A DNA stretch of 41,207 bases from positions 1-41,207 of the forward strand of contig NZ_CABTZZ010000016.1 of NCBI RefSeq assembly GCF_902489465.1, given 5' to 3'. The position numbers and the translations under genes were made by a program. Below the pieces are notes generated by a model. That model did no database searches and was not told the origin of the DNA. It saw only the letters and a list, made by a program, of their open reading frames with translations. The stretch comes from an uncultured Varibaculum sp. GTDB taxonomy: Bacteria; Actinomycetota; Actinomycetes; Actinomycetales; Actinomycetaceae. Of this stretch, positions 25,837 to 34,356 are shown one piece after another (the first letter of the stretch is position 1; each line of letters opens with the position of its first letter).

Positions 25837-28392
25837 CTAATCGTTAGCGGAGATCGCCTCTAAGACCGGTAATCTCCGGGCGTGGCGTGCCGGGGCTAGC
25901 GCGGCAATCGTTCCTACCAGCACCGCCAGTAGACAGATCAGCCCGAGCGAAGCCCAGGGTACCTCGATAATGCTGATCCCACGATCGGATAGGTAGCGGC
26001 AAACAAACACTGCCAGCGCGGTTCCACCGCCTATTCCCAGGAGGGTACCTGCCAGGGTTATTAGTACCGACTCGACGGTAATCATCAGAGATAGCCCTAG
26101 GGACGACAGCCCCACAGTGCGGATTAGCCCTAGTTCTCTAAAGCGCTGCTGCACCGAAAGCGATAGCGTGTTCATAATCCCTAAAGCTGCGATTATCAGG
26201 GATAATGCTAATAGTGCGTACAGGACTGACAAAACCTGATCCACCGTAGTTGCCACTCTATCTGCCGCTTCCTGATGCGTTTGCACCACCATAAAGGGGT
26301 TGTTGGAAACTACTTTTTGCACCTCGCGTTGTACTTTATCCAGGTCAGCCCCATCCTCGAGTTCAATGGAGGCACTGGTGGTAATATCGGCTGCTTCTGC
26401 ACCTAGTTTGGTGGCCAGGGAGCGAGGCACCATTACATCCAGGAATATTAATTCGGTGTCGATAGTGGCGGCGATAGTAACTATTTCTTGCCCGTGAATC
26501 CCGCTGATCTCAATCTTGTCCCCGGGGACGAGCCCTCTAGATTTAGCCCAGGCGCGAGAAACAATTGCCCTAGGAGTTTCCAGTGACTGCGAGAAATAGT
26601 CTGCGGTTGAACCGCTAATTGGGGTTACCTTAATGTAGCGGTTGAACTGCGGATAGGTCACTTGCATCATGGTTTGCTCGGGTTTTTTCCCCGGAACCGT
26701 AATCCGAAAAAGCCCGATTCCAGTCATCAGGTCTACCTGTTTTACCCCAGATACCTGGGCGGCTTCGTTCAAAAGACTGGGAGAAAGCGAAACCACTGTT
26801 GGCTCCGTGCTCACCACCAAATCTGTGTTTATCTTTTCATCTATTACCGATTCGGTAGAGGCCTTGGTAGAGGCAGCCAAAGTCGCTCCCACTGCTACCA
26901 GGGCAACCCCGATCATGAGGGCGGCGGCAGTATCGGCCGTTTGCCGCAGGTTGGCAGTTAAGGTGCGCATCGCCAGGCGGGCATGAGGACGCAGCCACCA
27001 AATAAGTCCGGCTAAGACCCTAATGATTGCTGCGGATAAAGGAGTAACCAAAATTAGCATGGCCAGCAAAAATAAGGCGGCACCAATCCCGAGCCACAGG
27101 CCGTTTTGCCCGCTATCAGAAGAAGCCCACGCCAGTAGTCCCACTGCGAGCGCCAGCACCAGCGCCCCAATTATGGCTCGCGGCCATACTGGTTTTTGGG
27201 TTTGAGTATTCTGCCGCATTGCCTCTACCGGAGGCGTAAGTGCCGCTGATCTGGCTGGCCAGAGGGAACCGATTACCGTCACGATAATGCCCACTGCTAA
27301 AGCCAGGAGGCTAATCGACCAGGACCAGCTGATTTGTAAAGCTTCGAAACCGGCTTTCGCCAAGCCCCAGGACACCAGGCGAGTGAGTAGATATCCGGCT
27401 CCCACCCCGATCGCGGAGCCGAGGATACCAACTAGTAGGCCTTGTAGAGCCACAATCGAGAACACTTGTCCCCCGCTAGCTCCGATTGCCCGCAACATGG
27501 CAAACTGCGATTGCTCGGCACGTACCATCATTTGGAAGGTATTGGTAATAATAAATGTCCCCACAAATAGGGCGATTGCCGCGAATACCAGTAAAAATAC
27601 GTTGACAAAATCGAGGGAGCTATTTGCTGCCGCATTTATCTCATCGTTGTATTCGGACTGGGTCATTACTTCCGCAGTCTTAGAAAACTCGTTGTTAAGC
27701 GCGGTACGCAGCTTCTGGGAGGACACCCCTTTTTCAGCGGTAATACCGATAGCATTCGTGGCTAGCGGCGGAGGTTTTTGGGTTAGAGGCACGAAGCCAT
27801 CGGCATCGACAAAAACATAGTTGGTGAAAGCAACCGGGTTGGGGAATCGATAAATCCCGCTGACCGTAGCGGTTTTACCTTCGCTAGAAACGTATATTTT
27901 TAGTTTTTTCCCGGTGGTTACACCTAAACGTTTAGCGGCGGATTCTTCGAGGGCGACTTCTTGTTCACCGTGGGGAGCTTGTCCTTTTAGCAAGCGGGGT
28001 TGGGGGGAGTGACCCGGATATAGCACCTGCAAAACGGAGACTTGTCCTGCTTGCCCCAGACGTTTATTGTCCTGGTCGGCCAGCATGCACACATCCACTA
28101 AATAAGGATCAGCATACTTTACGCCTGCTACCTTTTCTGCTGCTTGCACGGTCTTTAGGGGCAGGCTTTCTCGCACGGGAGTCTGCCCTTCCCCTTTTTC
28201 ACCCTGCATTTTTCCTACCAGGTAATACTGGTAAGTGTTGGTAGAGGCGATCAAGGAATCATAAGAATCGGCAAGGGTAGCGCGCAGCGCAAAAATTCCT
28301 GATAAGAAAGCCACCCCTAGCACCACTGCCAGTAGCGACATTTGAAAACGTCGCAGGTGGGCGCACAGGTTGCGCCAAGCTATCCTAATCAT
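25837..28392 (-). CDS. FtsX/MacB-type ABC transporter permease
   Basis: This 851-residue protein has an N-terminal membrane helix (about 18-38), an extracellular domain of about 230 residues, three helices (about 268-385), further helices, a second extracellular domain, and a last FtsX domain of three helices (about 730-845). This is the long duplicated form common in Gram-positive peptide, bacteriocin and lipoprotein-related exporters. The ATPase gene overlaps it by four bases, so the two work together. No histidine kinase/response regulator pair (as in BceAB systems) lies beside it. The substrate is unknown; movement of an envelope or peptide substrate outward, or mechanical signalling, is more likely than import. 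Confidence 0.88.
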   Translation of the reverse strand: MIRIAWRNLCAHLRRFQMSLLAVVLGVAFLSGIFALRATLADSYDSLIASTNTYQYYLVGKMQGEKGEGQTPVRESLPLKTVQAAEKVAGVKYADPYLVDVCMLADQDNKRLGQAGQVSVLQVLYPGHSPQPRLLKGQAPHGEQEVALEESAAKRLGVTTGKKLKIYVSSEGKTATVSGIYRFPNPVAFTNYVFVDADGFVPLTQKPPPLATNAIGITAEKGVSSQKLRTALNNEFSKTAEVMTQSEYNDEINAAANSSLDFVNVFLLVFAAIALFVGTFIITNTFQMMVRAEQSQFAMLRAIGASGGQVFSIVALQGLLVGILGSAIGVGAGYLLTRLVSWGLAKAGFEALQISWSWSISLLALAVGIIVTVIGSLWPARSAALTPPVEAMRQNTQTQKPVWPRAIIGALVLALAVGLLAWASSDSGQNGLWLGIGAALFLLAMLILVTPLSAAIIRVLAGLIWWLRPHARLAMRTLTANLRQTADTAAALMIGVALVAVGATLAASTKASTESVIDEKINTDLVVSTEPTVVSLSPSLLNEAAQVSGVKQVDLMTGIGLFRITVPGKKPEQTMMQVTYPQFNRYIKVTPISGSTADYFSQSLETPRAIVSRAWAKSRGLVPGDKIEISGIHGQEIVTIAATIDTELIFLDVMVPRSLATKLGAEAADITTSASIELEDGADLDKVQREVQKVVSNNPFMVVQTHQEAADRVATTVDQVLSVLYALLALSLIIAALGIMNTLSLSVQQRFRELGLIRTVGLSSLGLSLMITVESVLITLAGTLLGIGGGTALAVFVCRYLSDRGISIIEVPWASLGLICLLAVLVGTIAALAPARHARRLPVLEAISAND

Positions 28393-30323
28393 GCCTTATC
28401 CTGAGGAGTTTCAAAGGAATCGATCGCGTCCTGCGAGGAATCAAGGAGGGCTTCCGCCTTCTTAATCATGGCGAGCAAACGCTGCTTTTCCTGATTTAAA
28501 GTATCTTCCGGGGTGCGAGGTACCGATTTACTCGGTTTGGCTTCAATTGGCGGCATTTGATTCCCCGCAGATTTTTTGCTTCCTGCCTTGCTAGCGGTGA
28601 CTTTTGGCTGGGCAGCGCCACCTGTCTGCTTGCCCGGGGTCTTTTTCGTGGCTGCTTCATTTGCCCGGGAATCGTTTATAGCTGTGGGCTCAGAATTTTC
28701 AGTGCTGGAAGTTTTCCTGGAGGCGGAGGCATCCTCTGCGTCCTCCCAAAATCCGCTAGTTTCCGCTACCGGATTGGAAAACACTGAATAAAGACCCGAC
28801 CAGCGCTGGTTATCAGTCTTTTGGTCAGTCTTCCTGGGCGCGCTAGCAGCAGCCTTGCTTGCCTTGAAGCCACCGGGTGTGGAGGCAGGCGGTTTTGCCG
28901 GAGTGTGGGGGCGGGGCGAGCGCGCAGGCTCCGGCTTAGGCACGGTTTTTGAGGACGAGTGTTGCCTCGGTTTTTCTTCTTTAGTAGCTTTCGATCCCGG
29001 TTTGGGAGTCCATCCCTGCCAAGTAGTACCGCGTTCATCCCGAGTTTCCCGCACGCTGCCACTCAAGCGGGTAACGGGCATTTTGGAGGCGGCGGGCTCG
29101 GCCTGTTTAGCGGTGCTTCTAGGCGAGGCTACTTCCACCGGCGGGTTATTTTTCTTTTCTGGTGCCGTCTCCCGCTTCTTAGCCAATGCTCGTCGCGCGC
29201 CCTCCCGGGTACGCAATTCTGCGGGTACTACCGGTTTTCCAGCTCCCATTAGTGCGTGTAATGCCCCCGCATCTATGCCCCCAACTTTATTTGAGGCGGC
29301 GGGGCTAGGCGGTAGCTCAACTTGAGCGCCTCGAGCTAACTGTAAGTTTGCGAGGCGCGCCTGCATTTTTTCGTGATCTGGCCAGGCACCTGATTTGGTT
29401 CCAGCCGGCAAGAATGAGGCAGATTGCGGGCTATCCTTTAGTGATTGGCTGGCACCATTCGCGGTATTAGGTAGGGAATGCGCGGCCATAAACGCCGGTA
29501 ATTTGGTTTGAGCCGCCAATATCCGTTCGCGTTCTGGGTTATCGAGTTCGGCCACAATCTTGCCATCGGATAGAAACAGGACGCGATCAGCATAGGCGGC
29601 CGCCGCGGCCTCGTGGGTTACCATCACTACTGATTGCCCAAAATCGTTAACTGCTTTACGCAGGTAACGCAGTACTTGCTCCGAGGATTCAGAATCTAGA
29701 TTTCCCGTGGGTTCGTCTGCAAAAAGTACCACCGCATCTTGGAGGAGAGCTCTAGCGCAAGCCACTCGCTGCTGTTGCCCGCCTGAAAGCTCTGAGGGAC
29801 GATGATTTAGACGATCTTGCAACCCCAATGCCGCGACCACCTGTTCGAAGCGTTCTGAGGGAAATTTTCGACGTGAGATTTCGAAAGGTAAAACAATGTT
29901 TTCTTTCGCGCTTAGCGTGGGGATTAAGTTAAATGCCTGAAAAATAAAACCGATATGATCACGGCGCAGCCGAGTGAGCCGGCGCTGGTTCATCCCTACG
30001 ATCTCGGTATCGTCAATTTTAATAGAGCCGGAAGTCGCGGATTCAAACCCCGCCAGGCAGTGCATAAAAGTCGATTTACCAGACCCGGAGGGGCCCATAA
30101 TCGCGGTGAAGTGGCGGCGAGCAATCCCGATGGAAATACTATCCAGAGCACGTACCTTGCCGGCTCCCGACTCATAATCTTTGGTCAGGTGGTTGACCAC
30201 AATCACCGGGTCTCCAACCTTAGAAGGCAGTTTAAGACCGGATTTCAGGCGGCTGTCTTGGGAGTTCACCATGTGTTTTATGTTATCCCATACCTCCAGC
30301 AGTGTCGTTAGTGCCACTCGCAT
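28389..30323 (-). CDS. ABC transporter ATPase with about 350-residue disordered C-terminal tail
   Basis: Residues 40-265 are a standard MacB/LolD-type ATPase: Walker A GPSGSGKST (78-86 counted from a TTG at 30326), signature LSGGQ (180-184), Walker B VVLFADEPT (199-207) and switch His 238. It energises the FtsX-type permease behind it. The rest, about 285-645, is rich in Pro, Ala, Ser and Lys, has no membrane helix, and ends in a predicted amphipathic helix (EKQRLLAMIKKAEALLDSSQ). Typical ATPases of this class stop near 230-260 residues. The start is unclear: TTG 30326, ATG 30323 and ATG 30272 are in frame and none has a good ribosome site. The tail shares composition with the tails of other membrane proteins in this window. 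Confidence 0.85.
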   Translation of the reverse strand: MRVALTTLLEVWDNIKHMVNSQDSRLKSGLKLPSKVGDPVIVVNHLTKDYESGAGKVRALDSISIGIARRHFTAIMGPSGSGKSTFMHCLAGFESATSGSIKIDDTEIVGMNQRRLTRLRRDHIGFIFQAFNLIPTLSAKENIVLPFEISRRKFPSERFEQVVAALGLQDRLNHRPSELSGGQQQRVACARALLQDAVVLFADEPTGNLDSESSEQVLRYLRKAVNDFGQSVVMVTHEAAAAAYADRVLFLSDGKIVAELDNPERERILAAQTKLPAFMAAHSLPNTANGASQSLKDSPQSASFLPAGTKSGAWPDHEKMQARLANLQLARGAQVELPPSPAASNKVGGIDAGALHALMGAGKPVVPAELRTREGARRALAKKRETAPEKKNNPPVEVASPRSTAKQAEPAASKMPVTRLSGSVRETRDERGTTWQGWTPKPGSKATKEEKPRQHSSSKTVPKPEPARSPRPHTPAKPPASTPGGFKASKAAASAPRKTDQKTDNQRWSGLYSVFSNPVAETSGFWEDAEDASASRKTSSTENSEPTAINDSRANEAATKKTPGKQTGGAAQPKVTASKAGSKKSAGNQMPPIEAKPSKSVPRTPEDTLNQEKQRLLAMIKKAEALLDSSQDAIDSFETPQDKA

Positions 30324-30434
30324 CAATATTGCACAGCCGGGATTACCAGGAAGTTTTCCTAACTTGGTTATTTGTAAACCGATCCGCGAACTATGGCTCC
30401 GCTAGATTCGCAAGCAGCCTAGGAAGGAGAGGAA

Positions 30435-30695
30435 ATGGCAAGTGAGGTGGCGATTGCTGCCGCTATTAGCGAGGAGATACGACAAGCGGCGCTGGTGGCA
30501 GACAGTGCCGCAGGAGAAGTGGCCGGGATGGATTTGCGTGAACAGTGGACATCAGATGCAGCTACAGCTGCACAAGGAACTTTGAGGCGTGACGAGCAGC
30601 ACCTGATTGCGCTAGCTAGAGCCGCCGTAGCGGCGGATAGCTTAGCCCAGGAAGCAATCTTGGCGCTGCTAGCCTTACAGCAGGCGGGAAAGTAA
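30435..30695 (+). CDS. small WXG100/ESX-like helical protein, partner of the lipase-fold gene
   Basis: This 86-residue protein is nearly all helix: two amphipathic helices joined at a central turn with Trp38 in EQWTSDAA. This resembles the WxG turn of WXG100/ESX proteins, though Ser replaces Gly. It has no signal peptide. GGAGAGGAA precedes the ATG closely. The next gene starts two bases after its stop, so the two are co-translated. ESX-type proteins travel as heterodimers through the type VII secretion system, one partner carrying W-x-G and the other YxxxD/E. That split is what is seen here. The family match is by shape and motif only. Confidence 0.55.
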   Translation: MASEVAIAAAISEEIRQAALVADSAAGEVAGMDLREQWTSDAATAAQGTLRRDEQHLIALARAAVAADSLAQEAILALLALQQAGK

Positions 30696-30697
30696 CT

Positions 30698-32056
30698 ATG
30701 TCCTCCGATGATCATTCCCTACCGATTAGCGTAGTTGGCGGTCACCAGCTGGGTATTAACACCGCGGTTATTCGCGCTAATGCGGCCAGCTTAAACAGTG
30801 TTTTAGAAAAAATTTTGCAGGTCAGACGGATTGCCAGTCAGGCAGCAAACTCCGCTGCCACCTTGCCGCAGATCTCGGTAACGCAGCGACTGGTTTCCGC
30901 GTTGCAGATGCTTGCGGAATCAGCGATAGATCTTTCTCTCCGGATAGGTTTGCTACAAAATAACTTGCTGCTGGCTGCAGCTAGATACGAAAACTGCGAG
31001 GCGCGTTCACGACAGATAGTTTCTTCATTAGATGTGCTTTCCAATTTCCTAGCCTTCGGTCTGCTTCCGGGAGTGCTGTTATGGAAAAAATCTGATGAGT
31101 CCTTAGACGATTCTGCACTGTGGGTTTCACAAAATGACCGGCACCGCGAGAATTCTTTCCTCGCAGCCCTAAAGGAGCAGGGTGAAAACGGCAACGGGTT
31201 GATAGTGCAGTTCTTGTCCGCCCGGCTCGCCCAGCAGATTGCCGCTTTTCAAGGACCGGGTTCGCTATGGGTAGCCCCCAAAATCGATGGTAAATCTCAA
31301 AAAGTTTCCGCTCCCTTAAACATTTCTGGACTGGTCAGCGAATTTAATCAAGCAAAAGCGTTTCCCGACCACGGCGAGTTGCGGGTAGTCAAATATCGTA
31401 CCGGTAATCGGGTTGCTTGGCGGGTAGATATCCGTGGCACCCAGGTTTGGACTCTTACTGGGGCAAATCCTCAAGATATGCGCACTAATTTGCAAACTAA
31501 TGCTTCGGGCAGGGCAGGAAACTCCGATATGACCAATGCGGTGACTAGAGCCTTAGATCAGGCCGGGTATCGCCACGGGCAACCGGTAGAACTGATAGGT
31601 CATTCGCAAGGAGGGGCGGTGGCAGCACAATTAGGTGCAAATCCCGCTTTGGCAAAAAAATACAATATAAAAAGCGTGGTAACCCTGGGTTCTAATACCG
31701 GCAATTATCGTCCGGCGCCAGGAGTCCATATGGTTTCTCTAGAAAACTCTGCCGATATTGTGCCCCGGCTTGACGGACAGAGAAATCCCAATGTTCCCAA
31801 CCTGACCACGGTGCGAACCTATAAGAACTACCACAGTGTAGGAGGCAATCATGCTAAAGAACTATATGGTGAGGTCGCGAAGGCATGGGAGCGGTCAGGA
31901 GATGGAGACTATGCGCGTTTCATCGAAACGCGTAACCACAACTTGGGGATTAATAGGACGACCAAAGCCACGGCACAATCATTTGTAGTGCAACGTATGG
32001 AAGCTCCGCGTCCGGCAAATCCTAGAACCATAAAACGGCTTATCTCCGCCTTTTAA
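30698..32056 (+). CDS. alpha/beta-hydrolase (lipase-like) protein with ESX-like N-terminal helices, candidate type VII substrate
   Basis: Residues 20-125 form a long helical region with a YxxxE motif at 97-101 (YENCE), the general type VII export signal. Residues about 225-400 form an alpha/beta-hydrolase domain. The nucleophile is Ser303 in GHSQGG, the acid is probably Asp353 (NSADIVPR), and the base is His379 or His385 (NYHSVGGNH). Together these suggest an exported lipase or esterase. No signal peptide is present; a short hydrophobic stretch occurs at about 113-129. The C-terminal 50 residues are basic. It is paired with the small helical protein upstream and converges with a YwiC-like gene. 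No immunity protein can be named. Confidence 0.7.
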   Translation: MSSDDHSLPISVVGGHQLGINTAVIRANAASLNSVLEKILQVRRIASQAANSAATLPQISVTQRLVSALQMLAESAIDLSLRIGLLQNNLLLAAARYENCEARSRQIVSSLDVLSNFLAFGLLPGVLLWKKSDESLDDSALWVSQNDRHRENSFLAALKEQGENGNGLIVQFLSARLAQQIAAFQGPGSLWVAPKIDGKSQKVSAPLNISGLVSEFNQAKAFPDHGELRVVKYRTGNRVAWRVDIRGTQVWTLTGANPQDMRTNLQTNASGRAGNSDMTNAVTRALDQAGYRHGQPVELIGHSQGGAVAAQLGANPALAKKYNIKSVVTLGSNTGNYRPAPGVHMVSLENSADIVPRLDGQRNPNVPNLTTVRTYKNYHSVGGNHAKELYGEVAKAWERSGDGDYARFIETRNHNLGINRTTKATAQSFVVQRMEAPRPANPRTIKRLISAF

Positions 32057-32061
32057 TGGGG

Positions 32062-33561
32062 TTACACCAGTAAAGTAATAATGATCAGCATCGCCACCGC
32101 TATCTCCGCAAAACCTATCCGCGATACCGTAAGTGCTTGCGGATATTTCTTTTGCAATAGCGGCACCGCAATCGAGCGCGCCAGCAGTAGCACCCAAACC
32201 AACAGATGCCACCAGGTAACCCAACCTAGAATGAATAATGCCAGAATAACCGCAGTTAGTACTGCATGAGCAGCTATCGAAAAGAACCAGAACGGCTGCG
32301 AATTTCGTCGGCGAACCAAAGAACGCACATAGGGAATAGTTGACCAGTAGTAAGAGGTAACCACCCAAGCTACTACCAACATCCAGCCCCAACCTTGCAG
32401 ATTCCCGGTAGGAGATACCACCCAGTCAACATTACTGGTAGCAGTGTGTTCCAACCAGGGAATAGCAGCGAAAGATCGCGAAAACTGAGTACCGATATCG
32501 TAGGAAACTAGGCTCATGACGCCAGTTGCCAAAATGGTGCTGGTGCGTGCCAATAAAGATCGTTCCCGATGGCGAACTGATTCGACCACTGCGATTACGA
32601 TTAGCGGGAAAAATACTAGGGTCCACTCCAGCAGCGGAGGTGCTACCAGCAGGCTGATGACCCCTAAAATTAGCGTTATCGCACCATAAATTTGCAATGG
32701 AGTGAAGTAACGATCTTTACGGTGGGATCGCAACCAGAGTCCCCCCGCATTAAAGGCGAAATATCCGCAAATCCACAGTGCAAATACCAGCCAATGAACT
32801 GGATGAAGCGAAGACTCTACCACTCCAATCCAGTAGGGTAGCAGCGCCATCGCATAGGCACCCTCTTGCGTCGGCATCCAACCGTTGCGTGCCCATTTGC
32901 CCCAGCGGTTTGATTTTTTATCAAGCTGGTAGATGATACGGAGATCGTCTTCGCGTTTATGTGGCTTTTTTATCTGCGAAAAATCGTTTTTCACTACCCG
33001 GCGAAAGCGGGAGGTGTGAGCCTTCACTCCCGGTACTTGCAGTTTTTCCGAGGGCGCAGAAAGCTTTTCGCCTTTCCGGGAATCTTCTGCAGATTTTGCC
33101 AACTGGTCGCTAGGCGGGGGACTGTCAGCGTTAGATTCCCCTAGCAAGGGGGCATGAATCTTTTGCAAGTTACCGGTGTTGGGGACGGCAGTTACCCCGC
33201 CGGTGATAGTAGCGGAAGCACCGTCCTCGGCACTGAAGCCCTGTGGTTTTCTAACCAGCAGAGAACGCCGGATAGGGGGATCGGAGCTGGCATCGCGAGG
33301 AGCCGCGTCCGGGCGGTCTTTACTATCCAAGGGGGTATGATTCTCGCCCTCTAAGGGTTCTGAAGGGGCGGGCGTATTAGAGGAAGGCTGCGGAATTGTG
33401 CTGCGTACCGGGTGTGCCCCTGAGGGCGTCCCGTCCGGTTTGACCTCGTCTTTGCCCCCTAAATCTTCGGGCTTAACGGCTTCATACGCATTTTGCACAT
33501 GGGCAACCGTACTATGAACAGATGAGATTGTGCTTAATAGACGCTCACGAAGCGGTAGCAT
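32062..33561 (-). CDS. YwiC-like membrane protein with long soluble N-terminal region
   Basis: This 499-residue protein has about 220 hydrophilic, Pro/Ser/Asp-rich residues, then a GYWMPTQEGAYAMALLP-type entry and eight or more membrane helices. The membrane part resembles YwiC proteins of Bacillus, whose function is unknown (the gene is near anaerobic nitrate genes in B. subtilis). The N-terminal extension is absent from YwiC itself. It ends five bases from the lipase gene stop on the opposite strand. A tie to nitrate metabolism is not supported here. Confidence 0.72.
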   Translation of the reverse strand: MLPLRERLLSTISSVHSTVAHVQNAYEAVKPEDLGGKDEVKPDGTPSGAHPVRSTIPQPSSNTPAPSEPLEGENHTPLDSKDRPDAAPRDASSDPPIRRSLLVRKPQGFSAEDGASATITGGVTAVPNTGNLQKIHAPLLGESNADSPPPSDQLAKSAEDSRKGEKLSAPSEKLQVPGVKAHTSRFRRVVKNDFSQIKKPHKREDDLRIIYQLDKKSNRWGKWARNGWMPTQEGAYAMALLPYWIGVVESSLHPVHWLVFALWICGYFAFNAGGLWLRSHRKDRYFTPLQIYGAITLILGVISLLVAPPLLEWTLVFFPLIVIAVVESVRHRERSLLARTSTILATGVMSLVSYDIGTQFSRSFAAIPWLEHTATSNVDWVVSPTGNLQGWGWMLVVAWVVTSYYWSTIPYVRSLVRRRNSQPFWFFSIAAHAVLTAVILALFILGWVTWWHLLVWVLLLARSIAVPLLQKKYPQALTVSRIGFAEIAVAMLIIITLLV

Positions 33562-33671
33562 TTTGGTCTCGTTTAGATATAAAAGTGCCGATAAGAACTA
33601 CTAATAACACTTAGGTCACATTTTTTCTGACGGGATAAATATGCGCTCAGGTATTTAAGATACATTTGCGT

Positions 33672-33719
33672 CAGGGAATCCCTTATCAGTTAAAAAACCT
33701 CATAAACTTAAATTCCCTG
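33672..33719 (+). promoter_or_regulatory. inverted repeat in the por-like operon leader
   Basis: CAGGGAAT (33672-33679) and ATTCCCTG (33712-33719) are perfect complements 32 bases apart, about 60 bp before the first gene of the 2-oxoacid oxidoreductase operon. They could bind a regulator or fold into a leader hairpin. The 218-bp intergenic stretch is A/T-rich and probably holds the operon promoter, but I cannot place -10 and -35 elements with confidence. Confidence 0.35.
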
Positions 33720-33779
33720 GTAATGGCAATTTAACAATTAAATGCCCCTTAGCTGAGATCGCAGTCCTAAGGTAAAAGT

Positions 33780-34355
33780 ATGACTGAAGTTCGTATTCAT
33801 GGCAGAGGTGGCCAAGGCGTCGTAACTGCTGCTGATCTGATTGCCTATGCGGCATTCACCGATGGGCATCATGCGCAGGCGTTCCCTTCTTTCGGTTCGG
33901 AGCGTACCGGTGCGCCGGTAGTTTCCTATTGCCGGATTGCAGATAAAGAAATCCGTACCCGCGAACCCGTTCAGGAACCCGATTTGGTGGTGGTGCAAGA
34001 TGCAACCCTACTGGCGATTATGGACGTGTTTTCGGGTCTGAAACCAGACGGTTTCGCGCTGGTAAACTCGGCCAAGTCGGCCGCTGAACTGGGGATCGAG
34101 GAAGTAATCACCGCCCACCCGCAAGGACACGTGGTGATGATACCGGCTACCGAGATCGCCAAGAAACACCTGGGTCGTCCGCTACCGAACGCAGTAATGC
34201 TGGGGGGAGCAGCCGCCCTCACCGGGTTAGTGCGCCTTTCCAGTGTTACCCAGGCGATTCAAAACCGTTTCCACGGCAAAGTCGGTGAAGGCAATGTGGC
34301 CGCCGCGGTCGCCGCCTACGAAATGGTCAGTTCGATGAAAGAAGAGGCCAAGTAA
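33780..34355 (+). CDS. 2-oxoacid:acceptor oxidoreductase, gamma subunit
   Basis: This 191-residue protein is the gamma subunit of a pyruvate- or other 2-oxoacid:ferredoxin oxidoreductase. The family mark GRGGQGVVTAADL lies at residues 8-20, and the SFGSERTGAPVVSY segment (about 40-53) matches the known gamma fold. It heads a four-gene operon; the next gene starts one base after its stop. The complex oxidises a 2-oxoacid with CoA to acyl-CoA and CO2. Pyruvate is the likeliest substrate but 2-oxoisovalerate or 2-oxoglutarate cannot be excluded. Confidence 0.9.
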   Translation: MTEVRIHGRGGQGVVTAADLIAYAAFTDGHHAQAFPSFGSERTGAPVVSYCRIADKEIRTREPVQEPDLVVVQDATLLAIMDVFSGLKPDGFALVNSAKSAAELGIEEVITAHPQGHVVMIPATEIAKKHLGRPLPNAVMLGGAAALTGLVRLSSVTQAIQNRFHGKVGEGNVAAAVAAYEMVSSMKEEAK

Positions 34356-34356
34356 C

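Noticed and set aside
30419..30715. 98-residue minus-strand frame opposite the small helical gene
   Set aside because: The Ala/Ser-rich translation is the complement of an Ala-rich plus-strand gene that has a strong ribosome site and a coupled partner.
28389..33561. A full type VII secretion locus around the lipase pair
   Set aside because: No EccC-type ATPase, EccB/D/E, mycosin or EsaA-like gene is in the window; the adjacent ABC transporter is of MacB/FtsX type.
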